The notes: generated from the letters alone by a model not told the origin. Numbered from the stretch's first letter, positions 20,153 to 29,129 are shown. The stretch: DNA of 64,000 nucleotides from Ancylobacter koreensis (GCF_023016525.1 NZ_JALKCG010000011.1:1-64000), one strand, 5' to 3'. Numbers and translations: made by a program.

Positions 20153-21394
20153 CTACTTGCACTCCGAAATCGGGCGACCGATCGCGGCTGTCTTGCTGCC
20201 GCTCCTGAAGCAGCCATTGCGCCAATTGCCGCGAAACCAGCCGTCCTGGGTGCTGTAGTAGGCGCCCTGACCGTGCGGCCGGTTGTTGCGGTAGGCACCC
20301 TCGTAGCGGTCGCCATCGATCCACACGAACACCCCGTGCCCGTGCCGGTCGTCATCGCGGTACTCGCCCTCGTAGCGGTTCCCGTTCGGCCAGTAATAGC
20401 TGCCTTGCCCGTTCCGCTTGTTGTCGCGATACGCGCCTTCATAACGCTCGCCATTGGGCCAGACGTAGACGCCGCGCCCGTTTCTCTCGCCGTTCCGGTA
20501 CTCGCCGTCGTAGCGTTCGCCGTTGGCCCAGACATAGACGCCGCGCCCGTGCCTCTCGTCGTCGCGGTACTCGCCATCGTAGCGGTCGCCATCGGCTTCG
20601 ACGAAGCGGCCATAGCCGGTGCGCTTGTCGTCCTTGAAGTCACCTTCGTAGTGATCGCCGTCGGCCCAGTCGAAGACGCCCCGGCCATTCAGCGCGCCTT
20701 TAAGGAAGTCGCCCTCGTAGCGGTTGCCGTTGGCCCAGACATAGATGCCCCGGCCCGTGCGCTCGCTGTCCCGAAAGTCGCCCTCGTAGCGATCGCCATT
20801 GGCCCAGACCAGAACACCCCGGCCGGTGCGCTTGCCGCCGCGAAAATCGCCCTCGTAGCGGTCGCCATTCGCCCATGAGAGCACGCCTTGCCCGTCGGGC
20901 TTGTCGTCACGGTGCTCGCCTTCATAGCGCAGGCCGTCGGCGCCGACGAAGACTCCGTGGCCGCTCTTCATTCCGTCCCGATACTCGCCCTCGAATCGAT
21001 TGCCGTTGGCCGACGCATAGACGCCGCGCCCGTGCAGCTTGCCGTCGCGATACCCGCCTTCATAGCGCGAGATGTTCGGCTTTCCGTCCTCGACGAATTG
21101 CCATTCGAGGACACCTTCGCCGTCAACGCGGCCCTCCTTGCAGCCGCCGCTCCACTGGACGGTCTCGTCGACCTGCGGGACCGGATTCCACACCCAGCAC
21201 CCCGAAGGCTCGCTCACGCTCCAGCCGGGATGGCCTGGCCTGGCCGATTGTTCCTCCGTCGGCGGCGGCGGACGGCTCGTGCCGGCGCCCCATGCCGCGT
21301 TGGCGACCGCGATGAGCCCGCCATCCTCGGCAAGCGCGCGGGCGGGCAGGCTCAGCAGAAGGACGGCTGCAAGAAGGAGAAGCGTGCGCGGCAT
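20153..21394 (-). CDS. Secreted MORN-repeat protein
   Basis: A 413-residue protein with a signal peptide (MPRTLLLLAAVLLLSLPARA). A proline-rich segment and a cysteine-containing module, residues 60-109 (GCWVWNP, WSGGCKEG), precede twelve consecutive MORN repeats, each exactly 23 residues (residues 110-385). The consensus is RYEGEYRDGKRHGRGVYVWA plus NGD. A short cap with two cysteines ends the protein. MORN repeats form an elongated beta-solenoid that binds proteins or lipids. The start at 21394 is chosen for the signal peptide; the frame runs open to 21574. It converges with the deacetylase gene. Function and ligand are unknown. Confidence 0.85.
   Translation of the reverse strand: MPRTLLLLAAVLLLSLPARALAEDGGLIAVANAAWGAGTSRPPPPTEEQSARPGHPGWSVSEPSGCWVWNPVPQVDETVQWSGGCKEGRVDGEGVLEWQFVEDGKPNISRYEGGYRDGKLHGRGVYASANGNRFEGEYRDGMKSGHGVFVGADGLRYEGEHRDDKPDGQGVLSWANGDRYEGDFRGGKRTGRGVLVWANGDRYEGDFRDSERTGRGIYVWANGNRYEGDFLKGALNGRGVFDWADGDHYEGDFKDDKRTGYGRFVEADGDRYDGEYRDDERHGRGVYVWANGERYDGEYRNGERNGRGVYVWPNGERYEGAYRDNKRNGQGSYYWPNGNRYEGEYRDDDRHGHGVFVWIDGDRYEGAYRNNRPHGQGAYYSTQDGWFRGNWRNGCFRSGSKTAAIGRPISECK
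20240..21067 (-). repeat. Twelve 69-bp MORN-coding units
   Basis: The twelve 23-codon units follow one another without a single insertion or deletion until TQDGW at the end. The units differ from each other at many positions, so this is an old protein repeat rather than a recent DNA tandem duplication. Confidence 0.85.
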
Positions 21395-21788
21395 GGTGCG
21401 ACCTGACAAGGCAACGGTGGGCGGCTGACGCTGGCGGAAATAATCTGCATCCGGTTCCCCGGTGACGCCAGCACAGATGCGGCCATGGCCATCCATGCCG
21501 TGCAGATGTCCGCGCGGTCGACGGAGGGGCAAGGCAGCAGGATTGTCGCCACCCCCGCAGGATCGCCAACCCACATATGTGGGCTACCCGCTGCGGGATT
21601 CCGGCGCGGCTTTCACGTGCGGCACGGTCCGCCGACAGGACTGGCGCTCTCGCCACCAGCTATCGGCCCAAGGGGGGGGGGCGTCGGTCGGATCAAAGTC
21701 GGGAAAGGGCCGGCTGCCGCCATTCGTGCCGCATCAGCGGCGGCGGCCTTCGATGTCAACGCTCTGCTGACAGGGCACCAGAAGAAAA
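21395..21788. other. 394-base non-coding region between the MORN gene and tRNA-Leu
   Basis: Open frames here have no recognisable protein and no good start. The region holds a perfect 14-base palindrome at 21570-21583 (CCCACATATGTGGG) and a run of ten G at 21672-21681. The upstream part should contain the MORN-gene promoter, but I cannot identify convincing -35 and -10 boxes. Confidence 0.6.
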
Positions 21789-21873
21789 TGGTGCGGTCGA
21801 GAGGACTCGAACCTCCACGGTGTTACCCACTGCCACCTCAAGGCAGCGCGTCTACCAATTCCGCCACGACCGC
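21789..21873 (-). tRNA. tRNA-Leu, anticodon GAG
   Basis: Read on the minus strand, the gene begins GCGGTCGTGGCGGAATTGG and ends with the T-arm GGTTCGAGTCC, the acceptor arm CGACCGC, discriminator A and an encoded CCA. The acceptor stem GCGGTCG/CGACCGC is perfect. The anticodon stem CTGCC/GGCAG encloses the loop TTGAGGT, giving anticodon GAG, which reads CTC and CTT leucine codons. The long variable arm (TGGGTAACACCG region) is the class II feature expected for leucine. Confidence 0.95.
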
Positions 21874-22068
21874 ATCGCTGACTGCCGAAAGCCCGAGGGC
21901 GGCCGGCGCGAGCGGGGATCGTCTAACAGATCGAATGAGCGTCCACAAGGCCCGCGCATGCGCGCCGCCGCGCCGCGACCGGGGCTGTGGACAGCCTTGC
22001 CCGTCGCGCATGGCCGCGCGGGCCCCGGTGCAGGAGACAGAAGCCGGGGCCGTGCTTATGTAGGAGCC

Positions 22069-22797
22069 ATGAACGACGCCACCGCTCCCGCCATCGCCCG
22101 CGACGCGCTGTCGCCCGTGCTCCTCGCGCGGCCCGGCAATCCGCCGGTGCGCTGGCGTGTCTCGCGCGCGCCGGTCGCCTATCCCGACGCGCTGGCGGCG
22201 ATGGACGCGCTGGCGGAAGATATCGCCTCCGGGCGTCAGGACGAACTGGTGTGGCTGCTGGAGCATCCCCCGCTCTACACCGCCGGCACCAGCGCGCGGC
22301 CGGAGGATCTGGTCGATGCCGGTCGATTTCCGATCTTCGAGACCGGGCGGGGCGGGCAGTTCACCTATCACGGCCCCGGCCAGCGGGTGGCCTATGTGAT
22401 GCTGGACCTCAAGCGCCGCGAGCCGGACCTGCGCCGCTACGTGGCGGCGCTGGAGGAATGGCTCATCCGCGCGCTCGATTCGTTCAACATACGCGGCGAG
22501 CGCCGCGAGGACCGCGTCGGCGTCTGGGTGCGCCATCCCACGAAGGCTGGGGAGGGCGAGGACAAGATCGCCGCCATCGGCATCCGCGTGCGCCGCTGGG
22601 TGACGATGCACGGCATCTCGCTGAACGTGGAGCCGGACCTGTCGCATTTCTCGGGCATCGTGCCCTGCGGCGTACGCGAGCACGGCGTCACCAGCCTCGT
22701 CGATCTCGGCCTGCCGGTGTCGATGGAGGATGCGGACCTCGCGCTGCGCGGCGCCTTCGAGACGGTGTTCGGCCCGGTGGTCGACGAGGCGGACTAG
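22069..22797 (+). CDS. lipB: Octanoyltransferase (lipoyl(octanoyl) transferase)
   Basis: A 242-residue cytosolic enzyme that moves octanoate from acyl carrier protein to lipoyl domains, the first step of lipoate synthesis. [18 protein letters not shown], the lysine of [19 protein letters not shown] (Lys166) and the nucleophilic cysteine of [15 protein letters not shown] (Cys200) are all present. The start ATG has TAGGAGCC upstream; the frame is open further, through the tRNA region, and that part is not coding. Its stop codon shares the palindrome CTAG with the convergent acylphosphatase gene. Confidence 0.96.
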   Translation: MNDATAPAIARDALSPVLLARPGNPPVRWRVSRAPVAYPDALAAMDALAEDIASGRQDELVWLLEHPPLYTAGTSARPEDLVDAGRFPIFETGRGGQFTYHGPGQRVAYVMLDLKRREPDLRRYVAALEEWLIRALDSFNIRGERREDRVGVWVRHPTKAGEGEDKIAAIGIRVRRWVTMHGISLNVEPDLSHFSGIVPCGVREHGVTSLVDLGLPVSMEDADLALRGAFETVFGPVVDEAD

Positions 22798-23096
22798 CGC
22801 CGCCACGCCGTCGGCCGCACCTCGAAGCCGTCGGGTACTTCGCCGTCGCGGAGCGTTCCCTCGTCGAACTGAATGTCGGTGACCGCCGCCGCCGGTGGGC
22901 CCCGGCGGGCGGCGAGGACCAGTTCCTCCAGCGCGGCGGCGGGTGCCGCGACCAGCGCCTCGACCGACCCGTCCTGCCGGTTGCGGACCCAGCCCTTCAG
23001 CCCGCGCCGGCTCGCCTCGCGAGCGAACCAGACGCGGTAGCCCACGCCCTGCACGCGGCCGCTGACGACGAGGCGGGTGGCGGTGGTCTCGTCCAT
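22794..23096 (-). CDS. acyP: Acylphosphatase
   Basis: A 100-residue enzyme that hydrolyses carboxyl-phosphate bonds. The family motif [18 protein letters not shown] carries the catalytic Arg21, and [15 protein letters not shown] carries Asn39. The start at 23096 gives the family-sized protein; the open frame to 23228 adds an unrelated basic N-terminus. It is divergent from mgtE and converges on lipB. Confidence 0.93.
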   Translation of the reverse strand: MDETTATRLVVSGRVQGVGYRVWFAREASRRGLKGWVRNRQDGSVEALVAAPAAALEELVLAARRGPPAAAVTDIQFDEGTLRDGEVPDGFEVRPTAWRR

Positions 23097-23272
23097 GGTC
23101 GTCTCCGTAAAAGCCGGTGCGGCAAAGCGAACCGGATCGCCGCACAAGGCGTTGGCGACGGTGGAAATGTGCCGCCGCCGACGCTTCATTAACAAGAATC
23201 CCCCTAAATAGGACGAGGGCAGTCGCAAGGCGGCGATGGCGTCTTCGGCCCTTCACCCGCACCGGAGAACGC

Positions 23273-24667
23273 ATGCGCGAAGAGACCGATCTCGTCGCCC
23301 CGCCGCGCGGGCCCGAACACGACGCCGATCCCATCGAGACGCCGGGCTTCGTGGAAGCGGTCGCCGGCGCCATCGAGAGGCGCGACGTCGCCACGCTGAA
23401 GACCATCGTCGCCGACCTGCACGAGACCGACCTCGCCCGCCTGCTGGAAGCCCTGCCCGCTCCCGACCGGCCGGCGATGATCGAACTGCTCGGCGCCGAC
23501 TTCGACTTCACCGCGCTGACCGAGCTCGACGAGACGGTGCGCCTACAGATCCTTGAGGAACTGCCGCGCCAGACCGTCGTCGAGGGCATGCGCGACCTCG
23601 AATCCGACGATGCGGTCTACATTCTCGAAGACCTCGACGACGCCGAGAAGCAGGCGATCCTCGCCGACCTGCCGATTCCCGAGCGCGCCGCGTTGCAGCG
23701 CAGCCTGGACTACCCCGAAGAGAGCGCCGGCCGGCGCATGCAGACCGAGTTCATCGCGCTGCCGCCCTTCTGGACGGTCGGGCAGGCGCTGGACTACATC
23801 GGCGAGACCGAGGGGCTGCCGGACGTCTTCTTCGAGGTCTTCGTCGTCGATCCCTCCTACCGCCTCGACGGTTCGGTGCCGCTCGACCGGCTGCTGCGCA
23901 CCAAGCGTGGCGTGAAGCTCGGCGAGGTGGTGACGCCCGACCGCCACGTGGTGAAGGCGACCGACGATCAGGAGAACGTCGCCCGTGTCTTCGAGCGCTA
24001 CAACCTGATCTCCGCCCCGGTGGTGGACGAGGGCGGACGTCTCGTCGGCGTGCTGACCATCGACGATATCGTCGACGTCATTCAGGAGGAGGCCGACGAG
24101 GACCTCAAGGCGCTCGGCGGCGTGGCCGGCGACGAGGAACTGTCCGACAGCTTCTGGTACATCGCCAAGAGCCGCTTTTCCTGGCTGCTGCTGAACCTGA
24201 TCGCCGCCAACATCGCCTCTTTCGTCATCTCGCTGTTCGAGGATGAACTGCACCGCATGGTGGCGCTGGCGGTGCTGATGCCCATCGTCGCCAGCCAGGG
24301 CGGCAATGCCGGCACCCAGACCATGACGGTGGCGGTGCGCGCGCTCGCCACCCGCGAGCTGCGCCCGAGCAACGCGCGGCGCGTCGTCGCCCGCGAATTG
24401 CTGGTCGGCCTGTTCAACGGCGTGGTGTTTGCGGTCATCATGGCGGTGGTGGTGTTCGCCCGCTTCGGCATCGCCGATCTTGGCTTCGTCATCGGGCTGG
24501 CGATGATCATCAATCTCGTCGCTGCGGCACTTGGTGGTATTTTGATCCCGTTATTGCTTGATCGTCTGAAGGTCGATCCGGCAGTATCTTCCGGTCCCTT
24601 CGTCACCACGGTGACGGATGTGGTCGGCTTTTTCGCCTTTCTCGGAATCGCGTCGCTGTGGTTTTGA
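23273..24667 (+). CDS. mgtE: Magnesium transporter MgtE
   Basis: A 464-residue magnesium channel. The layout is an acidic N-terminal superhelical domain (about residues 20-140, with DLHETDLARLLEALP), two CBS domains (about 145-270, ending VGVLTIDDIVDVIQEEADED), a plug helix, and five membrane helices. The ion-selective helix region contains VLMPIVASQGGNAGTQTM. The cytosolic domains sense magnesium and close the pore. The 176-base gap with acyP shows no magnesium riboswitch that I can recognise. Confidence 0.95.
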   Translation: MREETDLVAPPRGPEHDADPIETPGFVEAVAGAIERRDVATLKTIVADLHETDLARLLEALPAPDRPAMIELLGADFDFTALTELDETVRLQILEELPRQTVVEGMRDLESDDAVYILEDLDDAEKQAILADLPIPERAALQRSLDYPEESAGRRMQTEFIALPPFWTVGQALDYIGETEGLPDVFFEVFVVDPSYRLDGSVPLDRLLRTKRGVKLGEVVTPDRHVVKATDDQENVARVFERYNLISAPVVDEGGRLVGVLTIDDIVDVIQEEADEDLKALGGVAGDEELSDSFWYIAKSRFSWLLLNLIAANIASFVISLFEDELHRMVALAVLMPIVASQGGNAGTQTMTVAVRALATRELRPSNARRVVARELLVGLFNGVVFAVIMAVVVFARFGIADLGFVIGLAMIINLVAAALGGILIPLLLDRLKVDPAVSSGPFVTTVTDVVGFFAFLGIASLWF

Positions 24668-24763
24668 ACGCCGGGACCAAAATGTGGTTTCATTACCGGA
24701 ACGGATTGAACGGGCGGCATCCTGGCATGCGCCGTGACTGACGGACCCCGGTCGGAGGAGCGG

Positions 24764-27070
24764 ATGGGGACGCCCGAGAGGGATCGTCTGGCCTTCCAGT
24801 TGAAGGAAGAGGCGGCGGACGCGGTGCCGGTGTCCGTGGTACCGCGCCGCCGCATCCTGGCCGGCGACGGCATGATCGTCGCGGTGGCGATGGTCATACT
24901 GGCGGCCGTGCTCGTCATGGGGGCCTTCGCCCTCGTCGCTGCCGAGCGCATCGACGCTGCCGCCCGCGAGCGCGGCGACCGGCTGGTGACGGACGCCCTC
25001 CAGCGCCGCGCGGCGCTGCTGGAACGCGACCTCTCCAGCTTCGCGCACTGGGACGAGTCGGTGCTGCGCACCGCCTATTTCCTCGACGAGGAATGGGTGC
25101 ACGAGAATTTCGGCAAGTGGCTCTACAACACCCAGCGCCACGACCGCTCCTACATCGTGCTGGAGACCGGCCCGGCCTATGCCTCGATCGACGGCGTCGC
25201 GACCGACGTCGCCTCCGCCCCCTACGACGCGGAAGCCATCGCGCCGCTCGTTCAGGGCGTGACGGCCGCCTTCCGCGACCAGCTTCAGGCGGTGCGCACG
25301 CTCCAGCAGGGCGAGCCGCGCGGACGCGACAACCCGCCGGTGTTCAGGGCCGGCTATATGCGGGTGGAGGGGCGGCCGGCGCTGGTCGCCGCCATCAGCA
25401 TCCTGCCCGACTATGGCCGCGTGGTCTCGCCCTCCCGCGTCCCGCCTGTGGCGGTGACAGTGCTGTTCCTCGACCGGCGCTTCCTCAGCGATCTGGTCGG
25501 CGAACTGCATGTGGTGATGCCGCGCGTGTCCGACGAGCCGCCGGAGCCGGGTCGGCAGGGCGTCGCCATCCCGTTCCAGGACCGCCAGACGCGGGCCGCC
25601 TGGCTGACCTGGGAGCCGCAGAACCCCGGCAGCGATCTTCTCTCGGCGCTGCTGCCGGCGCTGATGGGCACGGCCGCCCTGCTGCTGGCCGTCGCGGCCA
25701 TCGTGCTCTGGTACGCCCGGCGCGCGACCAAGGAGCTGACCGAGAGCGAGGAGCTCGCGTCGCGTCTCGCCTACACCGACCCGCTCTGCGGCCTCGCCAA
25801 CCGCGCCATGCTGATGCGGACGCTGGACGAGCGGCTGCGGCGGGTCGATTCCACCCACCGGCTGGCGCTTCTCTTCCTCGACCTCGACGGCTTCAAGGAC
25901 ATCAACGACACGCTGGGCCACCATGTCGGGGACCTGCTGCTGGCGGAGATGGGCCAGCGCCTCGCCCGGCTGCCGTTCCGGGACGCGCTGGCCTCGCGGT
26001 TCGGCGGCGACGAGTTCGTCATCCTCATTTCCGCCGAGACCGATGCCGAGATTTCCGAGGCCGGCGAGCGCATCCTCGACGCGATCCGCCAGCCGGTTTG
26101 CGTGGGCGGGCAGACGCTTGTCGTCAACGGCTCCATCGGCTGCACGGTGGCGCCCGACCACGGTGTCGACGCCATCGAGCTGATCCGCCTCGCCGACATC
26201 GCGGTCTACCGCGCCAAGGCCGAGGGGCGCGGCAATGTGCAGATCTTCGCGCCCAGCATGGAGCGCGAGGTGATGCGCCGGCGCGACCTCGAGGTCGATC
26301 TGCGCCGGGCGCTCGCCGAGGGCGAACTGACCATCTACTACCAGCCGCAATTCGCCGTCGACGGCGAGGTCGTGGTGGGCTTCGAAGCGCTGGTGCGCTG
26401 GCTCCAGCCGGAGCGGGGCATCGTTTCGCCGGGCGAGTTCGTGCCGATCGCCGAGCAGACCGGCCTCATCACCGAGCTCGACATGTGGGTGCTGCGCAAC
26501 GCCTGCGCGCAGGCGCGCGACTGGGGCGGGGTAAAGTTGGCGGTGAACCTCTCGCCGGTCGATTTCCGCCGCCGCGACCTCGACCAGCAGGTGAAGCAGA
26601 TTCTCGACGAGACGGGTTTCCCGGCCGACCGGCTGGAGATCGAGATCACCGAGAACCTGCTGTTCGGCAACCAGCCCGAGGCCTTCGCCTCGCTGGCGGC
26701 GCTGCGCCGCATGGGCATACGGGTGGCGCTGGACGATTTCGGCAGCGGCTATTCCTCGCTCGGCTACATCAGGCGCTTCCGCGTCGACACCATCAAGATC
26801 GACCGCAGCTTCACCCAGAATATCGGCCAGAGCGACGACGCGGCGGCGATCATCGACTGCGTGGTGCGCCTCGCGCGGGCGCTCGCCATCACGGTGACCG
26901 CCGAGGGCGTGGAGACGCGCGAGCAGCTGCGCTACCTGCAGTCGGTCGGCTGCCATCACGTTCAGGGCTTCCTGCTGGCCGGGCCCGTGCCGCTCGGCAG
27001 CATCGACCGCTATCTCGAACGCGCCGTTTCCGCAGCCGCACCGCCGGTGCGCACCCGCGTGCGTCTTTGA
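24764..27070 (+). CDS. Membrane CHASE4-GGDEF-EAL cyclic-di-GMP enzyme
   Basis: A 768-residue protein for cyclic-di-GMP turnover. A membrane helix at about residues 35-60 precedes a periplasmic CHASE4-type sensor (SFAHWDESV near residue 95); a second helix is at about 292-318. The GGDEF domain has an intact RFGGDEF motif (414-418) and FLDLDGFKDINDTLGHHVGD. The EAL domain has intact EALVRW (541-543), EITENLLF, DDFGSGYSSL, KIDRSF and TAEGVE. Both halves therefore look catalytically competent, so the net activity is unknown. ATG 24764 is preferred for its GGAGGAG site; a GTG at 24734 is the alternative. Confidence 0.92.
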   Translation: MGTPERDRLAFQLKEEAADAVPVSVVPRRRILAGDGMIVAVAMVILAAVLVMGAFALVAAERIDAAARERGDRLVTDALQRRAALLERDLSSFAHWDESVLRTAYFLDEEWVHENFGKWLYNTQRHDRSYIVLETGPAYASIDGVATDVASAPYDAEAIAPLVQGVTAAFRDQLQAVRTLQQGEPRGRDNPPVFRAGYMRVEGRPALVAAISILPDYGRVVSPSRVPPVAVTVLFLDRRFLSDLVGELHVVMPRVSDEPPEPGRQGVAIPFQDRQTRAAWLTWEPQNPGSDLLSALLPALMGTAALLLAVAAIVLWYARRATKELTESEELASRLAYTDPLCGLANRAMLMRTLDERLRRVDSTHRLALLFLDLDGFKDINDTLGHHVGDLLLAEMGQRLARLPFRDALASRFGGDEFVILISAETDAEISEAGERILDAIRQPVCVGGQTLVVNGSIGCTVAPDHGVDAIELIRLADIAVYRAKAEGRGNVQIFAPSMEREVMRRRDLEVDLRRALAEGELTIYYQPQFAVDGEVVVGFEALVRWLQPERGIVSPGEFVPIAEQTGLITELDMWVLRNACAQARDWGGVKLAVNLSPVDFRRRDLDQQVKQILDETGFPADRLEIEITENLLFGNQPEAFASLAALRRMGIRVALDDFGSGYSSLGYIRRFRVDTIKIDRSFTQNIGQSDDAAAIIDCVVRLARALAITVTAEGVETREQLRYLQSVGCHHVQGFLLAGPVPLGSIDRYLERAVSAAAPPVRTRVRL

Positions 27071-27084
27071 CGGGTCCGGGCGGG

Positions 27085-27882
27085 ATGTTCTTCGCCGCCT
27101 CCAAGCTCGTCTGGATGGTGGCGGTGCCCTCGACTTTCCTGACGCTGCTGGCCGCCCTCGGGCTGCTGCTCGCGCTGCGCTGGCGGCGGGTCGGCCTTGC
27201 GATCGCCGCGCTCGGGGGCGCCGGGCTGCTGCTGGCCGGGCTCGGCCCGTTCGGGCGCGTGCTGCTGGTCGAGCTGGAGAACCGCTTCCCGGCCTATGCC
27301 GACGATGGTGGGCGGGTCGATGGCGTCATCGTGCTCGGTGGCGCGGAGCTGCCCGTCATCACCGCCGCGCGTGGCCAGCCCTCCTTTCAGGAATCGGCCG
27401 AGCGTATCCTCGCCATGGGCGAGCTGGCGCGCCGCTACCCGCAGGCGCGGCTCGTCTTCGCGGGCGGCGGCGGCAGCCTGTCGCCGCAGGCGATGCAGGA
27501 GGCGGAGGTGGTGCGCCTCGCTTTGCCGCAGATCGGCGTCGAGGAAAGCCGGGTGGAATTCGAGCGCGCCTCGCGCAACACCGCCGAGAATGCGCGCCTC
27601 GCCCGCGCGCTGCTCCAGCCGAAACCGGGCGAACGCTGGTTGCTGGTGACGTCGGGCTACCACATGCCGCGCGCGGTGGGCTGCTTCGAGGCAGCGGGCT
27701 TTCCGGTCGTGCCGTATCCCGTCGACTTCCGCACCGCCGGCGAGGCGGGATGGCTGCGCCCCTTCGATTCGGTGGCGCAGGGACTCGGCTTCTTCGATCT
27801 CGCGGTGCGCGAATGGATCGGGCTCGCCGCCTATTACCTCACGGGACGCATCGCCAGCCCGTTCCCGGCTCCGGCCGGTTAA
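27085..27882 (+). CDS. YdcF-family (DUF218) membrane protein
   Basis: A 265-residue protein with two N-terminal membrane helices (residues 5-60) and a DUF218 domain. VDGVIVLGGAELP, RLVFAGGGGSL, ASRNTAENARLAR and LVTSGYHMPRAVGCFE match the ElyC/SanA/YdcF superfamily, several members of which act in envelope polysaccharide metabolism or vancomycin-sensitivity phenotypes. It begins 14 bases after the cyclic-di-GMP gene, so both may share a message. The precise reaction is unknown. Confidence 0.85.
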   Translation: MFFAASKLVWMVAVPSTFLTLLAALGLLLALRWRRVGLAIAALGGAGLLLAGLGPFGRVLLVELENRFPAYADDGGRVDGVIVLGGAELPVITAARGQPSFQESAERILAMGELARRYPQARLVFAGGGGSLSPQAMQEAEVVRLALPQIGVEESRVEFERASRNTAENARLARALLQPKPGERWLLVTSGYHMPRAVGCFEAAGFPVVPYPVDFRTAGEAGWLRPFDSVAQGLGFFDLAVREWIGLAAYYLTGRIASPFPAPAG

Positions 27883-28169
27883 TCCTGCGGCGGCAGGCCG
27901 AGCCGGTAGACGCCGCGCAAATCGGCCGGATCGACCGGCTTGCCCTTGCGGTAGATGACGAGGCGGCCACTCTCCGCCAGCCGGATCGCCGCGCGCCGCA
28001 CGAGGGGAAGCAGGCTCTGCCAGTCCGGCCCGGTGGCGAGGCTGCGGGCGACTTCCTCCGGCGCTACGCTGCGCCCGGCATCCGGCCGGCCGGCGACGGC
28101 AAGGATCGCGGCCTCGGCAGCTTCCTCGGAGGGGCGGGCGGCGCGCTCGCCGGTGGAACTGTCACTCAC
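27879..28169 (-). CDS. DUF3253 protein
   Basis: A 96-residue protein with a winged-helix-like DUF3253 domain (AEAAILAVAGRPDAGRSVAP, EVARSLA, AAIRLAESGRLVIYRKGKPV). The GTG start lies inside the end of the DUF599 gene (8-base overlap), so the two form an operon. Its stop shares the palindrome TTAA with the convergent YdcF-like gene. Function unknown. Confidence 0.8.
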   Translation of the reverse strand: MSDSSTGERAARPSEEAAEAAILAVAGRPDAGRSVAPEEVARSLATGPDWQSLLPLVRRAAIRLAESGRLVIYRKGKPVDPADLRGVYRLGLPPQD

Positions 28170-28842
28170 TGTCGAGCACCCAATGCGAATCCGGCCCGAA
28201 CTGCCGGTTGACCATGACGAGGAAGATGGCGGCGGTCGCCGCCATCAGCGCCCAGCCGTTGATGTACCAGCCGAGATAGGCGATGGCGAAGAAGAAGGAA
28301 CGTTGCCCCCGGTTGAAATGCCGGCCCGCGACGGTCGCCATGCGGGCGAGGCGGATGACATGCGCCTGCGCCTGCGGCGTTGCCGCCTCGGAGGGGGGCG
28401 GCGTCGAGCCGAGCAGGATCGTCGTGTAGTTGAACAGCCGGTAGGCCCAGGCGAACTTGAAGAAGGCATTGGCGAAGATCAGCGCCAGTCCGAGCGTCTT
28501 CAGTTCCCACGCCGAACGGTTCGATTCCACGAAGGGGAGGTCGCGGAAGATCGCCATCACCGCGTCGGTCGATTGCAGGATCGCCAGCGAGGCGCCGATG
28601 GCCAGCAGCGAGGTCGAGGCGAAGAAGGCGGTGCCGTTCTGCAATGCAGCGACGATCTGGGCATCGACGATGCGGTTCTCGCGCGCCAGCATGCGCTGCA
28701 TCCACTGGGTGCGGAACAGGTCCATACGCCGGTTGAGCGAGCGTGTCTCGGCCCAGCCGCCTTCCATCATGCCGTGATAGGTGAGCCAGGCGGCGGCGAA
28801 CACCCCAAAGGCGAGCGCATCGATATAAGTGAAGCCGAACAT
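28162..28842 (-). CDS. DUF599 membrane protein
   Basis: A 226-residue protein with an N-terminal hydrophobic helix ([20 protein letters not shown]), the conserved NRRMDLFRTQWMQRMLARE, central helices and the motif GQRSFFFAIAYLGWYINGWA. These match DUF599, an uncharacterised inner-membrane family common in proteobacteria. An in-frame ATG 24 bases upstream (28866) is an equally possible start; neither has a strong ribosome binding site. Confidence 0.82.
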   Translation of the reverse strand: MFGFTYIDALAFGVFAAAWLTYHGMMEGGWAETRSLNRRMDLFRTQWMQRMLARENRIVDAQIVAALQNGTAFFASTSLLAIGASLAILQSTDAVMAIFRDLPFVESNRSAWELKTLGLALIFANAFFKFAWAYRLFNYTTILLGSTPPPSEAATPQAQAHVIRLARMATVAGRHFNRGQRSFFFAIAYLGWYINGWALMAATAAIFLVMVNRQFGPDSHWVLDSE

Positions 28843-29019
28843 GATCTTGACTGGAGCGCCCCGCATCGCCGGACCCGCTGCGGCGGCCCGGAAGCGGCAT
28901 GGTGGGGCCGGGCCGGCCGGCTTTCAATAGGCAGCTCCGCCGAAGAGCGCGGACTGTCATTAACCCGTCATGCGCGCGAGGCTGGTCTGCCCTGCGTCGC
29001 ACATCGGCGAATGTGGCGT

Positions 29020-29056
29020 TTTCGCGATTGCGAAATCGGTAACGTTTCATTAAGTA
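29020..29056 (+). promoter_or_regulatory. Operator-like palindrome and weak promoter
   Basis: TTTCGC-GATT-GCGAAA (29020-29035) is a perfect inverted repeat. It overlaps TTGCGA (29028-29033), which is followed after 17 bases by TAAGTA (29051-29056), a weak sigma-70-like pair. A second inverted pair, AACGTTTC (29041-29048) and GAAACGTT (29110-29117), flanks the presumed start of transcription of the small gene at 29130. Confidence 0.35.
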
Positions 29057-29129
29057 TTGTTTCGAGCCAGCGCTTGCGGGATTCGAGATCGCGGGGCTGC
29101 GCGGCGAACGAAACGTTCCGAGGATCAAC

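Noticed and set aside
20240-21067. The regular 69-base repeat as a CRISPR or minisatellite
   Set aside because: There are no conserved direct repeats with unique spacers; the units code for MORN repeats and vary at DNA level.
21462-21770. A 102-codon frame between the MORN gene and the tRNA
   Set aside because: It crosses the poly-G run, is very rich in Arg and Pro, lacks a ribosome binding site and resembles no protein.
23097-23272. A magnesium riboswitch before mgtE
   Set aside because: The 176 bases do not show the conserved stems of ykoK or mgtA leaders that I would recognise.
24551-26959. An 802-codon open frame antisense to the GGDEF-EAL gene
   Set aside because: It is a shadow frame of low complexity; the sense gene has all catalytic motifs.
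25093-27882. A 929-codon fusion frame through the GGDEF-EAL gene into the YdcF-like gene
   Set aside because: Only the last 265 codons encode a real protein, with its own start at 27085; the first part is out of frame with the GGDEF-EAL gene.
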